A stretch of 64,000 bases of DNA from Actinokineospora terrae (GTDB lineage Bacteria; Actinomycetota; Actinomycetes; Mycobacteriales; Pseudonocardiaceae): assembly GCF_900111175.1 (NCBI RefSeq), contig NZ_FOGI01000004.1:1-64000 (forward strand), read 5' to 3'. Of the stretch, positions 1 to 16,533 are shown one piece after another. Position numbers and translations under genes: made by a program. The notes under the pieces are model-generated. The model made no database searches. It had not been told where the DNA came from and saw only the letters and a program-made list of their open reading frames with translations. Within the stretch, counting starts at the first letter, position 1. Each line of letters begins with the position of its first letter.

Positions 1-211
<211 letters not shown>

Positions 212-323
212 TGCTTTAAGAGTTATTGCCTGACAAAAAGACACCAAACTGGCATCAATTCATCTCAAAGGAACCCACAAATGGGGTTCAATCATTCAAG
301 CTCTACTGGCTTAAATCGGCACA

Positions 324-343
324 CTGTTGAGTTCTCAAACAAC
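324..343 (-). promoter_or_regulatory. rRNA leader boxA/NusA-binding element
   Basis: The minus strand reads GTTGTTTGAGAACTCAACAG about 110 bases upstream of the mature 16S end. The GAACTCAA core matches the mycobacterial rRNA leader RNA known to be bound by NusA, part of rRNA antitermination. The identification rests on this sequence match and its position. Confidence 0.7.
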
Positions 344-547
344 ACACGCACATCCAGGTCAACCGCGCTGGGCGGCCTCGCTAGAGGCTGGTACTGCTGT
401 GGCTTGTGTCTCGAAACCTTCGAGGGCGCCCACTCTACCACCCTGCGGCGGGAGCTTGGTTCGCACCCCTCGGAAGTCTGACTCGAGGTCTTGCTCCGTC
501 TGGCGCTCGTTCCGGTTTTCCCGGCCCGTGTCGCGCTGACAGAGAGA

Positions 548-576
548 AAGTTACACGGCCACAAACCCAGGGTCAA
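548..576 (-). promoter_or_regulatory. Probable rrn promoter
   Basis: On the minus strand a -35 TTGACC (576-571) and a -10 TAACTT (553-548) are separated by exactly 17 bases, a good housekeeping sigma match. It lies about 340 bases upstream of the 16S 5' end and would produce the long leader seen in actinobacterial rrn operons. Additional rrn promoters may exist; none was clear. Confidence 0.55.
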
Positions 577-745
577 ATCGCACCCACAGGGACCCACCAC
601 AGGGTGAAACCGCAGGTCACCACCCCTGCGTCGGGCCGCAAAACCACCGTAACCCACCCCTGGAGGCCTGTGTATGTGGCCGCCGTCACATCAACTTTCT
701 CCCAGCCGGTCGGTTTGGTCGCTACGAGAGGCCTCTGACCTGGGA

Positions 746-788
746 AAACACCGGTGGCCGCCGACCTGGGGAGGTCGACGGCCACCGG
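746..788 (-). terminator. tyrS terminator
   Basis: A near-perfect hairpin lies just downstream of the tyrS stop: CCGGTGGCCG (779-788 complement) pairs with 751-760, and the inner GACCT/AGGTC extends the stem. On the minus strand it is followed by TGTTTTCC. It insulates tyrS from the rrn operon. Confidence 0.8.
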
Positions 789-806
789 AGGACCACTCGG
801 ATGGGC

Positions 807-2081
807 TCAGGCCTGGACCTGGACCCCCGCCGTATTCCGCTTGCCACGGCGCAGCACCAGCCACTTGTCGTGCAGCAGGTCTTCCTTCGCCGGGGTCCAC
901 GCCTCGTCGGTGACCTTGGCGTTGTTCACGTAGGCGCCACCCTCGTTGACCGTCCGCCTGGCCACTCCCCTGCTGTCCGCGAGACCGGACGCGACCAGCA
1001 GGTCCACGATCGTGGGCGCCTCGGACAGGCGCACCTCGCCGGTCGGGGCCTCGGCCATGGCCGCGTCCAGGGTCGACAGGTCCAGCTCTGCCAGCTCCCC
1101 CCGGCCGAAGAGGGCCTGGCTCGCGGCCTTCACCTGCGTGGTCTCCCGCTCGCCGTGCACGAGGGTCGTGAACTCCTCCGCCAGGCGTTTCTGCGCGGAG
1201 CGCAGGTGGGGACGTTCAGTCGTGTCCTGCTCCAGGGCCTGGATCTCCTCCTGGCTCAGGAAGGTGAAGAGCCGCAGGTAGCGCAAGACATCGGCGTCGC
1301 CCACGTTCACGAAGTACTGGTACCAGGCGTACGGCGAGGTCAGAGCCGGGTCGAGCCAGATGTTGCCGCCGCCGGTGGACTTGCCGAACTTGCGTCCCTC
1401 CGCGTCGGTCACGAGCGGCGCGGTGAGCGCGTGCACGGAGGCTCCCGCCATCCGGCGCGTTAGCTCTACCCCGCCGATGATGTTGCCCCACTGGTCCGAC
1501 CCGCCCACCTGGAGCTTGCAGCCGTGGCTCTGGTGCAGCCGCAGGTAGTCGTGCGATTGCAGGAGCAGGTAGCTGAACTCGGTGTAGGACATGCCGTCCG
1601 ACTCGAGCCTGCGCTTGACGGTCTCCCTGGCGAGCATGACGTTGACCGAGAAGTGCTTGCCGATGTCGCGCAGGAAGTCCAGGACGGACACCTCGCGGGT
1701 CCAGTCGAGGTTGTTGACCACGACCGCGCCGGTGGGCGAGTCGTCGAAGTCCACGAACCGCTCCAGTTGACCGCGGATGCGCTCGGCCCACTCGGCGACC
1801 ACGTCGAGGGTGTTGAGCGTGCGCTCACCGGTGTCCCGCGGGTCGCCGATCATGCCGGTAGCGCCACCGGCGAGCACGATCGGCCGATGTCCCGCGCGCT
1901 GGAAGCGGCGCAGCATGAGCAACGGGACGAGGTTGCCCGCGTGCAGGCTGGGCGCGGTGGGGTCGAAACCCGCATAGAGGGTGAGTGGCCCCGAGTCGAG
2001 GTCCTTGCGCAGCGCGTCGAGGTCGGTGGACTGCGCGATCAGGCCGCGCCAGGTCAACTCGTCGAGGATGTGTTCACTCAC
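807..2081 (-). CDS. tyrS: Tyrosyl-tRNA synthetase
   Basis: Charges tRNA-Tyr with tyrosine in the cytoplasm. The protein has the class I aaRS fold: a HIGH-type HAGN motif in the N-terminal third ([10 protein letters not shown]), a KMSKS variant KFGKS in the middle, and a C-terminal S4 RNA-binding domain ([12 protein letters not shown]). I place the start at the GTG at 2081, which follows GGGAGGGA by a workable distance and gives about 424 residues beginning SEHILDEL, as in actinobacterial TyrS. A further GTG at 2105 would add eight residues. It follows mpg and ends in a strong terminator before the rRNA operon. Confidence 0.95.
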   Translation of the reverse strand: MSEHILDELTWRGLIAQSTDLDALRKDLDSGPLTLYAGFDPTAPSLHAGNLVPLLMLRRFQRAGHRPIVLAGGATGMIGDPRDTGERTLNTLDVVAEWAERIRGQLERFVDFDDSPTGAVVVNNLDWTREVSVLDFLRDIGKHFSVNVMLARETVKRRLESDGMSYTEFSYLLLQSHDYLRLHQSHGCKLQVGGSDQWGNIIGGVELTRRMAGASVHALTAPLVTDAEGRKFGKSTGGGNIWLDPALTSPYAWYQYFVNVGDADVLRYLRLFTFLSQEEIQALEQDTTERPHLRSAQKRLAEEFTTLVHGERETTQVKAASQALFGRGELAELDLSTLDAAMAEAPTGEVRLSEAPTIVDLLVASGLADSRGVARRTVNEGGAYVNNAKVTDEAWTPAKEDLLHDKWLVLRRGKRNTAGVQVQA

Positions 2082-2129
2082 GGCGGCTATCTTCCCTCCC
2101 GGCACTGGCAGGCGACCACCGGGTTTGGG

Positions 2130-2749
2130 CTAAGGGCCAGGTACGACCCGCACGACGCCTCGTTTACCGCCACGCCGGTAGGCGCTGACGGCCTTGGAGC
2201 CGTCGACCCAGAACCGCCAGGGGACGTCGATGGCGACGGCCACGCCGACACGTGGTCCTACGCGTACACGCTCCTCCGGGACACGCTCGCCGCGAAGGAG
2301 CCGCACGGGCGAACCCGGGTCGGTCAGGTCGAGCCCGTTGTGCGCCGCGTCCAGGCCGAGCACCGAGGTGAGCCGGGCAGGCCCCTTGGCGAGTTCGGCG
2401 TCCGAGCGGGACGCGGGTCGACGCGCGCGTGCCAGGTCAACGCCGTCGATGACCTCCCCGGCGCGCAGGAGCACGGCACCGGGGACGCCATCAGTCAGGG
2501 AGACCACGTTGGCGCAGAAGTGCATGCCATAGACGAAGTACACGTAGAGGAACCCGGCCGGGCCGAACATGACCTCGTTGCGTGGGGTCTTACCACGGTA
2601 GCAATGCGATGCCGGGTCGTCCCCGCCTCGGTAGGCCTCTACCTCGACGACGCGGACCCGCACGGTGCCGTCAGGGCTATCCGCTTCCAGGATCGCGCCG
2701 AGGAGGAGCTTGGCGGCGTCCACGGGATCGATCGCGAGTTCTTCGCGAG

Positions 2750-2768
<19 letters not shown>
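2130..2768 (-). CDS. mpg: 3-methyladenine DNA glycosylase (AAG/MPG family)
   Basis: Base-excision repair glycosylase that removes alkylated purines. The 212-residue protein carries the AAG family core: PASHCYRGKTPRNEVMFGP followed by the hydrophobic LYVYFVYGMHFCANVV strand, and the length is normal for the family. The GTG start at 2768 overlaps the end of the upstream SGNH hydrolase gene by 19 bases, so the two are probably translated together. The mpg-tyrS adjacency is also found in mycobacteria. Confidence 0.92.
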
Positions 2769-4944
<2,176 letters not shown>

Positions 4945-4962
4945 TCATCAGTGGAGCAGCGC

Positions 4963-6151
4963 TCAGTGGTGCAGGGAGCGCTTCGCGGCGATCTTCGACG
5001 GCAGGCCCCACAGCTGGACGAAGCCCTTGGCCAGGGACTGGTCGAAGGTGTCGCCCTCGTCGTAGGTGGCGAGGTTGAAGTCGTAGAGCGCCTGCTCGGA
5101 GCGGCGGCCGTTGACCACGGCGCGGCCGCTGTGCAGCACGAGCCGGATGTCGCCGGTGACGTACTCCTGGCTGCGGGCGATGAAGGTGTCCAGGGCCTCC
5201 TTGAGCGGGGAGAACCACAGGCCGTCGTAGACCAGCTCGGTCCAGCGCTGCTCGACGCCGCGCTTGAAGCGGGCCAGGTCGCGCTCGACGGTGACGTTCT
5301 CCAGCTCCTGGTGGGCGGTGATCAGCGCGATCGCGCCCGGCGCCTCGTAGACCTCGCGGCTCTTGATGCCGACCAGGCGGTCCTCGACCATGTCGAGCCT
5401 GCCGACGCCCTGGGCGCCCGCGCGCCGGTTGAGCTCCTGGATGGCCTGCAGCACGGTGACGGTCTCGCCGTCGATGGCGACCGGGACGCCCTTGTCGAAG
5501 GTGATGACCACCTCGTCGGCGTCGCGCGGCTCGGCCGGGTTCGCGGTGTAGTCGTAGACGTCCTCGGTGGGGGCGTTCCAGATGTCCTCGAGGAAGCCGG
5601 TCTCGACGGCGCGGCCCCAGACGTTCTGGTCGATGGAGAACGGCGACTTCTTCGACACGTCGATGGGCAGGTTGCGGTCCTCGGCCCAGGCGATGGCCTT
5701 CTCGCGGGTCCAGGCGAAGTCGCGGACCGGGGCGATGACCTTGAGGTCGGGCGCAAGAGCGCCGATGCCGACCTCGAAGCGGACCTGGTCGTTGCCCTTA
5801 CCGGTGCAGCCGTGCGAGACGGTGCCCGCGCCGTGGTACTTGGCGGCCTCGACCAGGTGCTTGACGATCACCGGGCGCGACAGCGCTGACACCAGCGGGT
5901 AGCGGTCCTGGTAGAGGGCGTTGGCCTGCAGCGCGGGCAGGCAGTACTGCTCGGCGAACTCGTCGCGCGCGTCGGCGACGACGGCCTCGACCGCGCCGCA
6001 CTCCAGCGCGCGCTTGCGGATGGTGTCGAGGTCCTCGCCACCCTGGCCGACGTCGACGGCCACCGCGACGACCTCGGCGCCGGTCTCCTCGGCGATCCAG
6101 CCGATCGCCACCGACGTGTCGAGCCCACCGGAATAGGCCAGGACCACCCTG

Positions 6152-6159
<8 letters not shown>
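4963..6159 (-). CDS. argG: Argininosuccinate synthase
   Basis: Joins citrulline and aspartate using ATP. The 398-residue protein begins with the ATP-pyrophosphatase loop [16 protein letters not shown] and contains the [14 protein letters not shown] segment. The ATG start at 6159 is preceded by GGAGAG and overlaps the end of argR by 8 bp. Arg operon order is argF-R-G-H here. Confidence 0.98.
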
Positions 6160-8812
<2,653 letters not shown>

Positions 8813-8814
8813 GA

Positions 8815-9692
8815 CTACTCCCCCTCGTCCGGTAGCACCATCGTGCCGACGCCACCGCTGGTGAACACTTCGAGCAGAACCGAGTGCGCGAGCCTGCCGT
8901 CGATGACGTGCGCGCGCGGGACGCCGCCGGTGACCGCGCGCAGGCAGGCCTCCATCTTGGGGACCATGCCACTCTCCAGCCCGGGCAGCAGCTTCGCCAG
9001 TTCGGTCGCGCGGATCTCGTGCAGCAGGGACGAGCGGTCCGGCCAGTTCGCGTAGAGACCTTCCACGTCCGTCAGGACAACCAGCTTCTTCGCACGTAAC
9101 GCGATCGCTAGCGCGGCGGCGGCGGTGTCAGCGTTGACGTTGTGGGTGACACCGTTGAGGTCAGCGGCCACTGTGGACACTACCGGGATGCGGCCGGCGC
9201 CAACGATGTCGAGTACCGCTGCGGGGTCGACCGCGACTACATCGCCGACCAGGCCCAGGTCTACCTCTTCGCCGTCGATGACGGCGGTGCGGCGCTCGGC
9301 CGTGAACAGCCTCGCGTCCTCGCCGGAGATACCGACCGCGTAGGGACCATGCTGGTTGAGCAGGCTTACCAGCTCCCGGCTGACCTGTCCGGTGAGGACC
9401 ATCCGGACGACGTCCATCGCCGCGGGCGTGGTGACCCGCAGGCCCGCCCGGAACTCGCTGGCGATGCCCATGGCCTTGAGCATCGCACCGATCTGCGGTC
9501 CGCCGCCGTGCACCACGACCGGCCGCAGGCCCGCGAGCCGCAGGAACACCATGTCCTCGGCGAACGCGCGCTTGAGGTCGTCGTCGACCATGGCGTTGCC
9601 GCCGTACTTGACCACGACCAGCGCGCCGTGCAGGCGCCGCAGCCAGGGCAGGGCCTCGATGAGGACGCCCGCTTTCTCGGCCGGGGTGGTGG

Positions 9693-9696
<4 letters not shown>
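8815..9696 (-). CDS. argB: Acetylglutamate kinase
   Basis: Phosphorylates N-acetylglutamate, usually the arginine feedback-controlled step. The 293-residue amino-acid-kinase protein has [13 protein letters not shown] near the N-terminus and [14 protein letters not shown]. The ATG start at 9696 overlaps the argJ stop (ATGA), which sets the true start against a longer frame running through argJ. Confidence 0.97.
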
Positions 9697-11929
<2,233 letters not shown>

Positions 11930-12023
11930 CGCCCGCGCGGTCGATCGTGAACGGCGCCACAGAACTTCACCCGGTTCAGCGACAAAGTCCCTGGTCGTCG
12001 CGGCGGGAGCTCGGCCGGGCCTG

Positions 12024-13364
12024 CTAGAGCGGGGGCAGGTCCAGGTGGTCGCGGAGGGTGGTGGAGGTGTACTCGGTCCGGTAGATGCCTCGGGTCTGGA
12101 GTTCGGGGATGAGCAGGTCGACGATGTCGGTGATGGTGGCGGGGAGGAGGTGGGGGGTGATGTTGAAGCCGTCCACCGCTCGGGTCTGGATGTAGTGGGT
12201 CCACTCGTCGGCGATGTGGGTGGGGGTGCCGGTGAAGGAGCGGTCTTGGGGGTGGATGGCCAGGACCAGGCCGTGGATGGAGAGGTTCTTGGCCTCGGCC
12301 AGCTCGCGCCAGGTGCGGATGCGGTCGAGTTTGCCGGTGCGGTCGGCGATGGAGATGGTGCCTCGGGACGGGTCCAGCTCGCCCGCGTCGGGTTCGATGT
12401 CGGGGAGGGGGCCGTGGGGGTCGTAGGCGGAGAGGTCCTTGCCCCAGTACTGCTCCAGGAAGCCGATGGCGCGTTGTGGCGTCAGCTGCTCGCGGCGGAG
12501 CCACTCGGCGCGTTCGGTGGCCTCGGCGGCGGTGGCGCCGAGGATGACCGAGGCGCCGGGGAGGATGCGCAGCGAGTCGGGGGAACGGCCGTAGGTGGCG
12601 AGGCGGCGGCGGATGTCGGTGGCGTAGGCGACGGCCTTGTCGTACTCGGTGTTGGCGGAGAAGACGACGTCCGCGTGGCGGGCGGCCAGGTCGCGGCCGC
12701 CGGGTGAGTCGCCTGCCTGGAAGAGGACCGGGCGGCCCTGACGGCTGCGGGGCAGGGTGGGGACGACAGTCAGGTCCACCAGATCGGTGTGGCGCTCGAC
12801 GGCGCGGATAGACCCAGGGGTCGCCCAGTTGGCAGCGGCGGAGTCAGGGGCAACGGCGTCGTCAGCCCAAGAGGACCAGATGGCCTTCGCGGCCTCGACG
12901 AACTGGGTGGCGCGGTCGTAGCGGCGGTCGTGGTCGAGCCAGCCGCCGCGGCGGAAGTTGGCGCCGGTCCAGGCGTTGTCGGTGGTGACGATGTTCCAGC
13001 CCGCGCGGCCATCGGACAGCAGGTCCAGTGTGGACAGCCTGCGGGCCAGGTCGGCGGGGAAGTTGTAGGTGGTGTTCTGGGTCGCCACCAGGCCGATGTG
13101 GGTGGTCGCCCCGGCCAGCGCGGCGAGCTGGGTGAGCGCGTCCGGCCGCCCGGCGACGTCGGTCGCCAGGACGCGGCCCCGGTTCTCGCGGACCCGCAGA
13201 CCCTCCCCGAAGAAGAACGCGTCGAACAGCCCGCGCTCCAGGGTCCTGGCGATCTCCAGCGTGCCGTCGATGGTGGTGTGGTCGATGTTGCCCGGGTCCG
13301 ACCACACGTACTGCTGGCCGACACCGGTGTAGAACACGCCGAGGTGCAGTTGCGGACGGCTCAC
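12024..13364 (-). CDS. LLM-class flavin-dependent monooxygenase (NtaA/SnaA/DszA type)
   Basis: Bacterial luciferase-like FMNH2-dependent monooxygenase of about 446 residues, in the branch that includes nitrilotriacetate and desulfurisation monooxygenases. The N-terminus LHLGVFYTGVGQQYVW, the RVRENRGRVLA-like region and LFQAGDSPGGRDLAA are typical. The start is the GTG at 13364 behind GGAGGGGAG, overlapping the stop of a 57-residue upstream frame. It probably oxidises a sulfur- or nitrogen-containing organic compound, using reduced flavin from a separate reductase not found here. Confidence 0.85.
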   Translation of the reverse strand: MSRPQLHLGVFYTGVGQQYVWSDPGNIDHTTIDGTLEIARTLERGLFDAFFFGEGLRVRENRGRVLATDVAGRPDALTQLAALAGATTHIGLVATQNTTYNFPADLARRLSTLDLLSDGRAGWNIVTTDNAWTGANFRRGGWLDHDRRYDRATQFVEAAKAIWSSWADDAVAPDSAAANWATPGSIRAVERHTDLVDLTVVPTLPRSRQGRPVLFQAGDSPGGRDLAARHADVVFSANTEYDKAVAYATDIRRRLATYGRSPDSLRILPGASVILGATAAEATERAEWLRREQLTPQRAIGFLEQYWGKDLSAYDPHGPLPDIEPDAGELDPSRGTISIADRTGKLDRIRTWRELAEAKNLSIHGLVLAIHPQDRSFTGTPTHIADEWTHYIQTRAVDGFNITPHLLPATITDIVDLLIPELQTRGIYRTEYTSTTLRDHLDLPPL

Positions 13365-13534
13365 TGGGAACTCCCCTCCAGGCAGGTGGCGGGCCGGACC
13401 AATCGGACACTTCTCCTGGACCTGACTGCGGCTAGAGCGGGCAGCACACGGTCGACGTTGCCTGGGTCCCAACACAGGTAGCGCTGAGCGACACCGGTAA
13501 GCAGGGAGCCGACGCGTTGTCGTGGCTTGGTCAT
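13361..13534 (-). pseudogene. LLM monooxygenase N-terminal remnant (57 residues)
   Basis: A short frame links the two LLM genes, with an ATGA overlap upstream and a GTGA overlap downstream. Its residues TGVAQRYLCWDPGNVD align with TGVGQQYVWSDPGNID at the start of the downstream LLM protein, but the similarity stops after about 30 residues. I read it as the surviving N-terminus of a third LLM paralogue shortened by internal deletion and kept as a translational linker. It could still be translated. Confidence 0.65.
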
Positions 13535-14544
13535 CGGGTGCTTCCCTCGAACCGGTTGGCGGGCTTGGCCAGACCGAGGCTCGCGCGGAGCGTGTCGCCG
13601 CGTGGGTACAGGTCCAGTACCGGGAGTACGTGCTCGACCAGCGCAGGTAGGTCTACCGAGAGCACCGCTGGGTGTAGGCGCACGCCGTCGAAGTTGGCGC
13701 TAAGCGTGGCGAGGAGAGCGACCAAGCCCTCGGCGGAACCGGTGTAGCGGGTTCGGGAAGTGCTCCACGGGGTCGCACGGTTCAGGTCGGCCAAGCGGGC
13801 CGAGGCGGGCTTGTGCGCGTCCAGCACCACCTCCAGCTCCGCGAACACCAGCCGGGCACCTGCGGCGCGGGCCGCGGCGGCGCGGTCCGGTCGGGCGTCG
13901 ACCAGGGTGATGTCGGCGGGGACGTCGAGGGTGTCGGCGGCGAGGATGACCGGCTGGCCCTGGGGCGGGCGCGGGGTGATCAACGGCCCCTTCACGGTGA
14001 AGGTGGCGCCCTCGAAGTCGATGTGGTGGACCTTGTCGGGGTCGAGGTAGCGGCCGGTGGGGACGTCCTTGATGACGGCGTCGTCCTCCCACGAGTCCCA
14101 CAGCGCGCGCACGGCGGCGACGACCTCGGCGGCCTCCCCCGGTGGCCCGTCCGTGCCCACGGTCGCGAGCTCGGCCGGGGTGGCGCCCTCGACGACCCAG
14201 GCGGCGCGGCCGTGGGTGGCGTGGTCGAGGCTGGCGATCTGCGCGGCCAGGTGGAACGGCTCGGTCGTGGCGGTGGACACCGAGGGCGCGAGGCCGATCC
14301 GCTGGGTCGTGGTGCTCACGAACGCGGCCCGACCCACCGCCTCCAGTCGACCGGCGATGTCGGCGCCACTGCTGGGCGGCACCGGTGAGTCGGCGAACGT
14401 GGCGAGGGTGAACCCACCTTCCTCGGCTAGTGCCACCGCTTCGCGAACGGTGCTCGGCAGCAATACCGATGCCGGTGACGCTCCGCTGGCCCGCCAGGCA
14501 GCCGGATGTGCACCCGCGCCGTCGAGCTCTACCGCTAAGAACAT
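13531..14544 (-). CDS. LLM-class flavin-dependent oxidoreductase
   Basis: A 337-residue luciferase-like protein, shorter than the downstream LLM protein. It contains GLAPSVSTATTEPFHLAAQIASLDHATHGRA-type sequence (residues roughly 90-130) and PPQGQPVILAADT, the usual LLM strand near the flavin phosphate. The ATG at 14544 has GGGAGGG five bases upstream. First gene of a translationally coupled LLM operon; substrate unknown. Confidence 0.8.
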   Translation of the reverse strand: MFLAVELDGAGAHPAAWRASGASPASVLLPSTVREAVALAEEGGFTLATFADSPVPPSSGADIAGRLEAVGRAAFVSTTTQRIGLAPSVSTATTEPFHLAAQIASLDHATHGRAAWVVEGATPAELATVGTDGPPGEAAEVVAAVRALWDSWEDDAVIKDVPTGRYLDPDKVHHIDFEGATFTVKGPLITPRPPQGQPVILAADTLDVPADITLVDARPDRAAAARAAGARLVFAELEVVLDAHKPASARLADLNRATPWSTSRTRYTGSAEGLVALLATLSANFDGVRLHPAVLSVDLPALVEHVLPVLDLYPRGDTLRASLGLAKPANRFEGSTR

Positions 14545-14596
14545 GTTCCCTCCCCAGTGCTCAAAACCGAGGCTAGAGACCTCGGGAGACGTCACC

Positions 14597-14608
14597 CAGC
14601 ATGTGAGA
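14597..14608 (-). promoter_or_regulatory. 12-bp motif shared with the ABC transporter upstream region
   Basis: Minus strand TCTCACATGCTG, 53 bases upstream of the first LLM gene. The identical 12-mer occurs upstream of the ABC permease gene at 18364-18375 in the same orientation. A common operator is an inference from this identity. Confidence 0.35.
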
Positions 14609-14696
14609 CAACAGCTGGTGACGGGAATAAGAGCCGCGGTCAGGACGCCTGCTGTGTTTGGATTTCCCGGCCGGTCGAGCTGTGCGAGGAGCGGGT

Positions 14697-15395
14697 GTGA
14701 GCGCTGACGAGTCAGTGTTGGACAACGTCGTGTGGGAGTCGCTGAACGGGGCGCACGCGCACCTCGCGGAACGGCACGGCAGTGCCGCGCGGTACCCGGT
14801 GGACGTGACGCCGTTCCTCGGCGCGGACCCCACCGCGGGCCCACGCGTGTGGGAGGACATCGCCGCGCTTGCCGGGCCTGGCAAAGAGGTGCTGGTGTCC
14901 CCGCAGCTGCCGCAGCCGCAAGAGGCGTGGGAGACGACGCTGGACATCGCGGGCGTGCAGCTCGTGGACGACCACCTGGCGCACGCGGTCGACCCGGAGG
15001 CGATCCCGCTGACCCCCGCGGACGTGCCGGAGATGATCGACCTGGTGAAGCGGACCGAGCCGGGACCGTACCTGCCGCGGACGATCCTGTTGGGCGACTA
15101 CTACGGCTTCCGGCACGAGGGGAAGCTGATCGCCATGGCGGGCGAGCGCATGCACCCGCCGGGGTGGACCGAGATCAGTGCCGTGTGCACCGACCCCGCC
15201 TACCGGGGTCAGGGACTGGCGACACGGTTGGTGCTAACAGTCGCGGCCGGGATCCGCGCGCGGGGCGAGACTCCGTTCCTGCACACCGGCGCGGCGAACA
15301 CCAACGCGATCCGGCTCTACGAGAAGCTCGGCTTCCGGCTGCGCAGGCACGTGCGGTTCACCGCCGTGCGCGTGCCGGTAGTGCAACCGGCGTAG
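14697..15395 (+). CDS. GNAT family N-acetyltransferase
   Basis: A 232-residue protein whose C-terminal half is a GNAT domain: acetyl-CoA loop RGQGLATRLVL preceded by EISAVCTDPAYRG, then NTNAIRLYEKLGFRLRR. The N-terminal half has no domain I recognise. The GTG start at 14697 follows AGGAG with good spacing. It is divergent from the LLM operon and convergent with the ABC transporter. Substrate not predictable. Confidence 0.85.
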   Translation: MSADESVLDNVVWESLNGAHAHLAERHGSAARYPVDVTPFLGADPTAGPRVWEDIAALAGPGKEVLVSPQLPQPQEAWETTLDIAGVQLVDDHLAHAVDPEAIPLTPADVPEMIDLVKRTEPGPYLPRTILLGDYYGFRHEGKLIAMAGERMHPPGWTEISAVCTDPAYRGQGLATRLVLTVAAGIRARGETPFLHTGAANTNAIRLYEKLGFRLRRHVRFTAVRVPVVQPA

Positions 15396-15398
15396 CGG

Positions 15399-15433
15399 AG
15401 AGGCCCTGGCTCCCAACGGGAACCAGGGCCTCT
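15399..15433. terminator. Bidirectional terminator between GNAT and SBP genes
   Basis: An 11-bp perfect inverted repeat, AGAGGCCCTGG at 15399-15409 against 15423-15433, with an inner TCCC/GGGA extension, sits in the 45-bp gap between two convergent genes. It lacks a long U-tract on either side. Confidence 0.65.
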
Positions 15434-15440
15434 TGGCGTG

Positions 15441-16460
15441 TCAGCTGTTGTTGATCGGCAGGCCGGGCGGGTTGACCTCAGCCTTCGGGATGGCCTCGTC
15501 ATCGAGCCCGTAAGCCGCGAGGAGCTTGGCGTACTGGCCGTTCTCGATGAGGTAGTTGATGGCCTCGGCGAGCGGCTCGACCAGGCCGCTGTCCTTCTTG
15601 GTGGTGGCCGCGATCAGGCCCTGCAGGGTCGCGCCCGCGCCGGAGTACGAGCCCGCACTACGGGTCGGGTTGGGCGTCGACGCCGTCTTGGCCACGTGGT
15701 AGGCGACGGTCGGGTTCGGGTAGAAGTAGGCGTCGATGCGGCCGGAGGACAGCGCCAGGTAGGTGCTGTTGGTGTCGGCGAAGTTGCGGATCTCCAGCGT
15801 CTTGCCCTCGGCCTGCAGCTTGTTGCGCCACTCGATCAGGATCTTCTCCTGGTTGGTGCCGGTGTTCACCGCGACCGTCTTGCCCGCGAGGCTCTGGTAG
15901 TTGCCGTCGAAGTTCCACGTGGTGTTCTTGTTCACCTCGAACCCGAGGTTGTCCTTGCGGTAGGTCGCGAAGTCCAGGCCCTGGACCTTGCGCTCCTCGG
16001 TGACGGTGATGTTGGAGAAGCCCGCGTCGAACTGGCCGGACTTGAGCCGCACGAACAGGTTCTGCCACGAGGCGTTCTGCACGTCCGGGGTCAGCCCGAG
16101 CACGGCGGCGACCAGGCGGCCGAGGTCGGGCTCGTTGCCGGTGAGGGTCTTCTGGTCCGAGCCGATGAGGTCGAGCGGCGGGGTGCTGTTGGGCAGGCCG
16201 CCGACGCCGATGACCAGGGTGCCGCGGTCGAGCACCGCCTTGGGCAGCTTCGCCCTGATCGCCTCGACCCTGGGCACGGTCAGCTGCACGGGGGTGGTGA
16301 AGTCGGTGTTGGCGGCGACGGTGACCACGGTGTTGCCGCTGGCGTCGACCGCGGCGGCAGGCGGGGCAGCGGAGGACCCGCAGGCGCTCAGGGCGGCCAG
16401 GGCCACCACCGAGGCGGCTGCGGTCAGCGATAACCGGACGGATCTACGCGACGATGGCAT
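15441..16460 (-). CDS. Polar amino-acid ABC transporter, substrate-binding lipoprotein
   Basis: A secreted, lipid-anchored solute-binding protein of 339 residues (family 3 SBP fold). The N-terminus has positively charged residues, a hydrophobic stretch and the lipobox LSAC, followed by GSSAAPP. Core motifs include GTLVIGVGGLPNSTPPL and FDAGFSNITVTEERK. The ATG at 16460 follows AAGGA by six bases and is chosen over an upstream in-frame ATG because it starts the signal peptide. It works with the ATPase and permease immediately upstream. Confidence 0.9.
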   Translation of the reverse strand: MPSSRRSVRLSLTAAASVVALAALSACGSSAAPPAAAVDASGNTVVTVAANTDFTTPVQLTVPRVEAIRAKLPKAVLDRGTLVIGVGGLPNSTPPLDLIGSDQKTLTGNEPDLGRLVAAVLGLTPDVQNASWQNLFVRLKSGQFDAGFSNITVTEERKVQGLDFATYRKDNLGFEVNKNTTWNFDGNYQSLAGKTVAVNTGTNQEKILIEWRNKLQAEGKTLEIRNFADTNSTYLALSSGRIDAYFYPNPTVAYHVAKTASTPNPTRSAGSYSGAGATLQGLIAATTKKDSGLVEPLAEAINYLIENGQYAKLLAAYGLDDEAIPKAEVNPPGLPINNS

Positions 16461-16533
16461 GGCTGTCCTTCTCTTCGTTTCTTTCACTGCGGTGGAAAAC
16501 CCGTTCGGCACAACGAGTTCGGACTGGCGGTGA

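Larger units (their letters stand above)
212..745 (-). other. rRNA leader and promoter region, no protein gene
   Basis: This stretch separates tyrS from the 16S gene and is transcribed toward the 16S gene. It contains a probable promoter (548-576) and a NusA/antitermination element (324-343). The remainder is G+C-rich with no convincing coding sequence: the short open frames on both strands have no ribosome binding sites or recognisable domains. No tRNA was recognised. Confidence 0.7.

Noticed and set aside
12024..13475. N-terminal extension of the downstream LLM protein up to 13475
   Set aside because: The extension reads the remnant frame in the wrong register; the GTG at 13364 has an excellent ribosome binding site and gives the standard LLM N-terminus.
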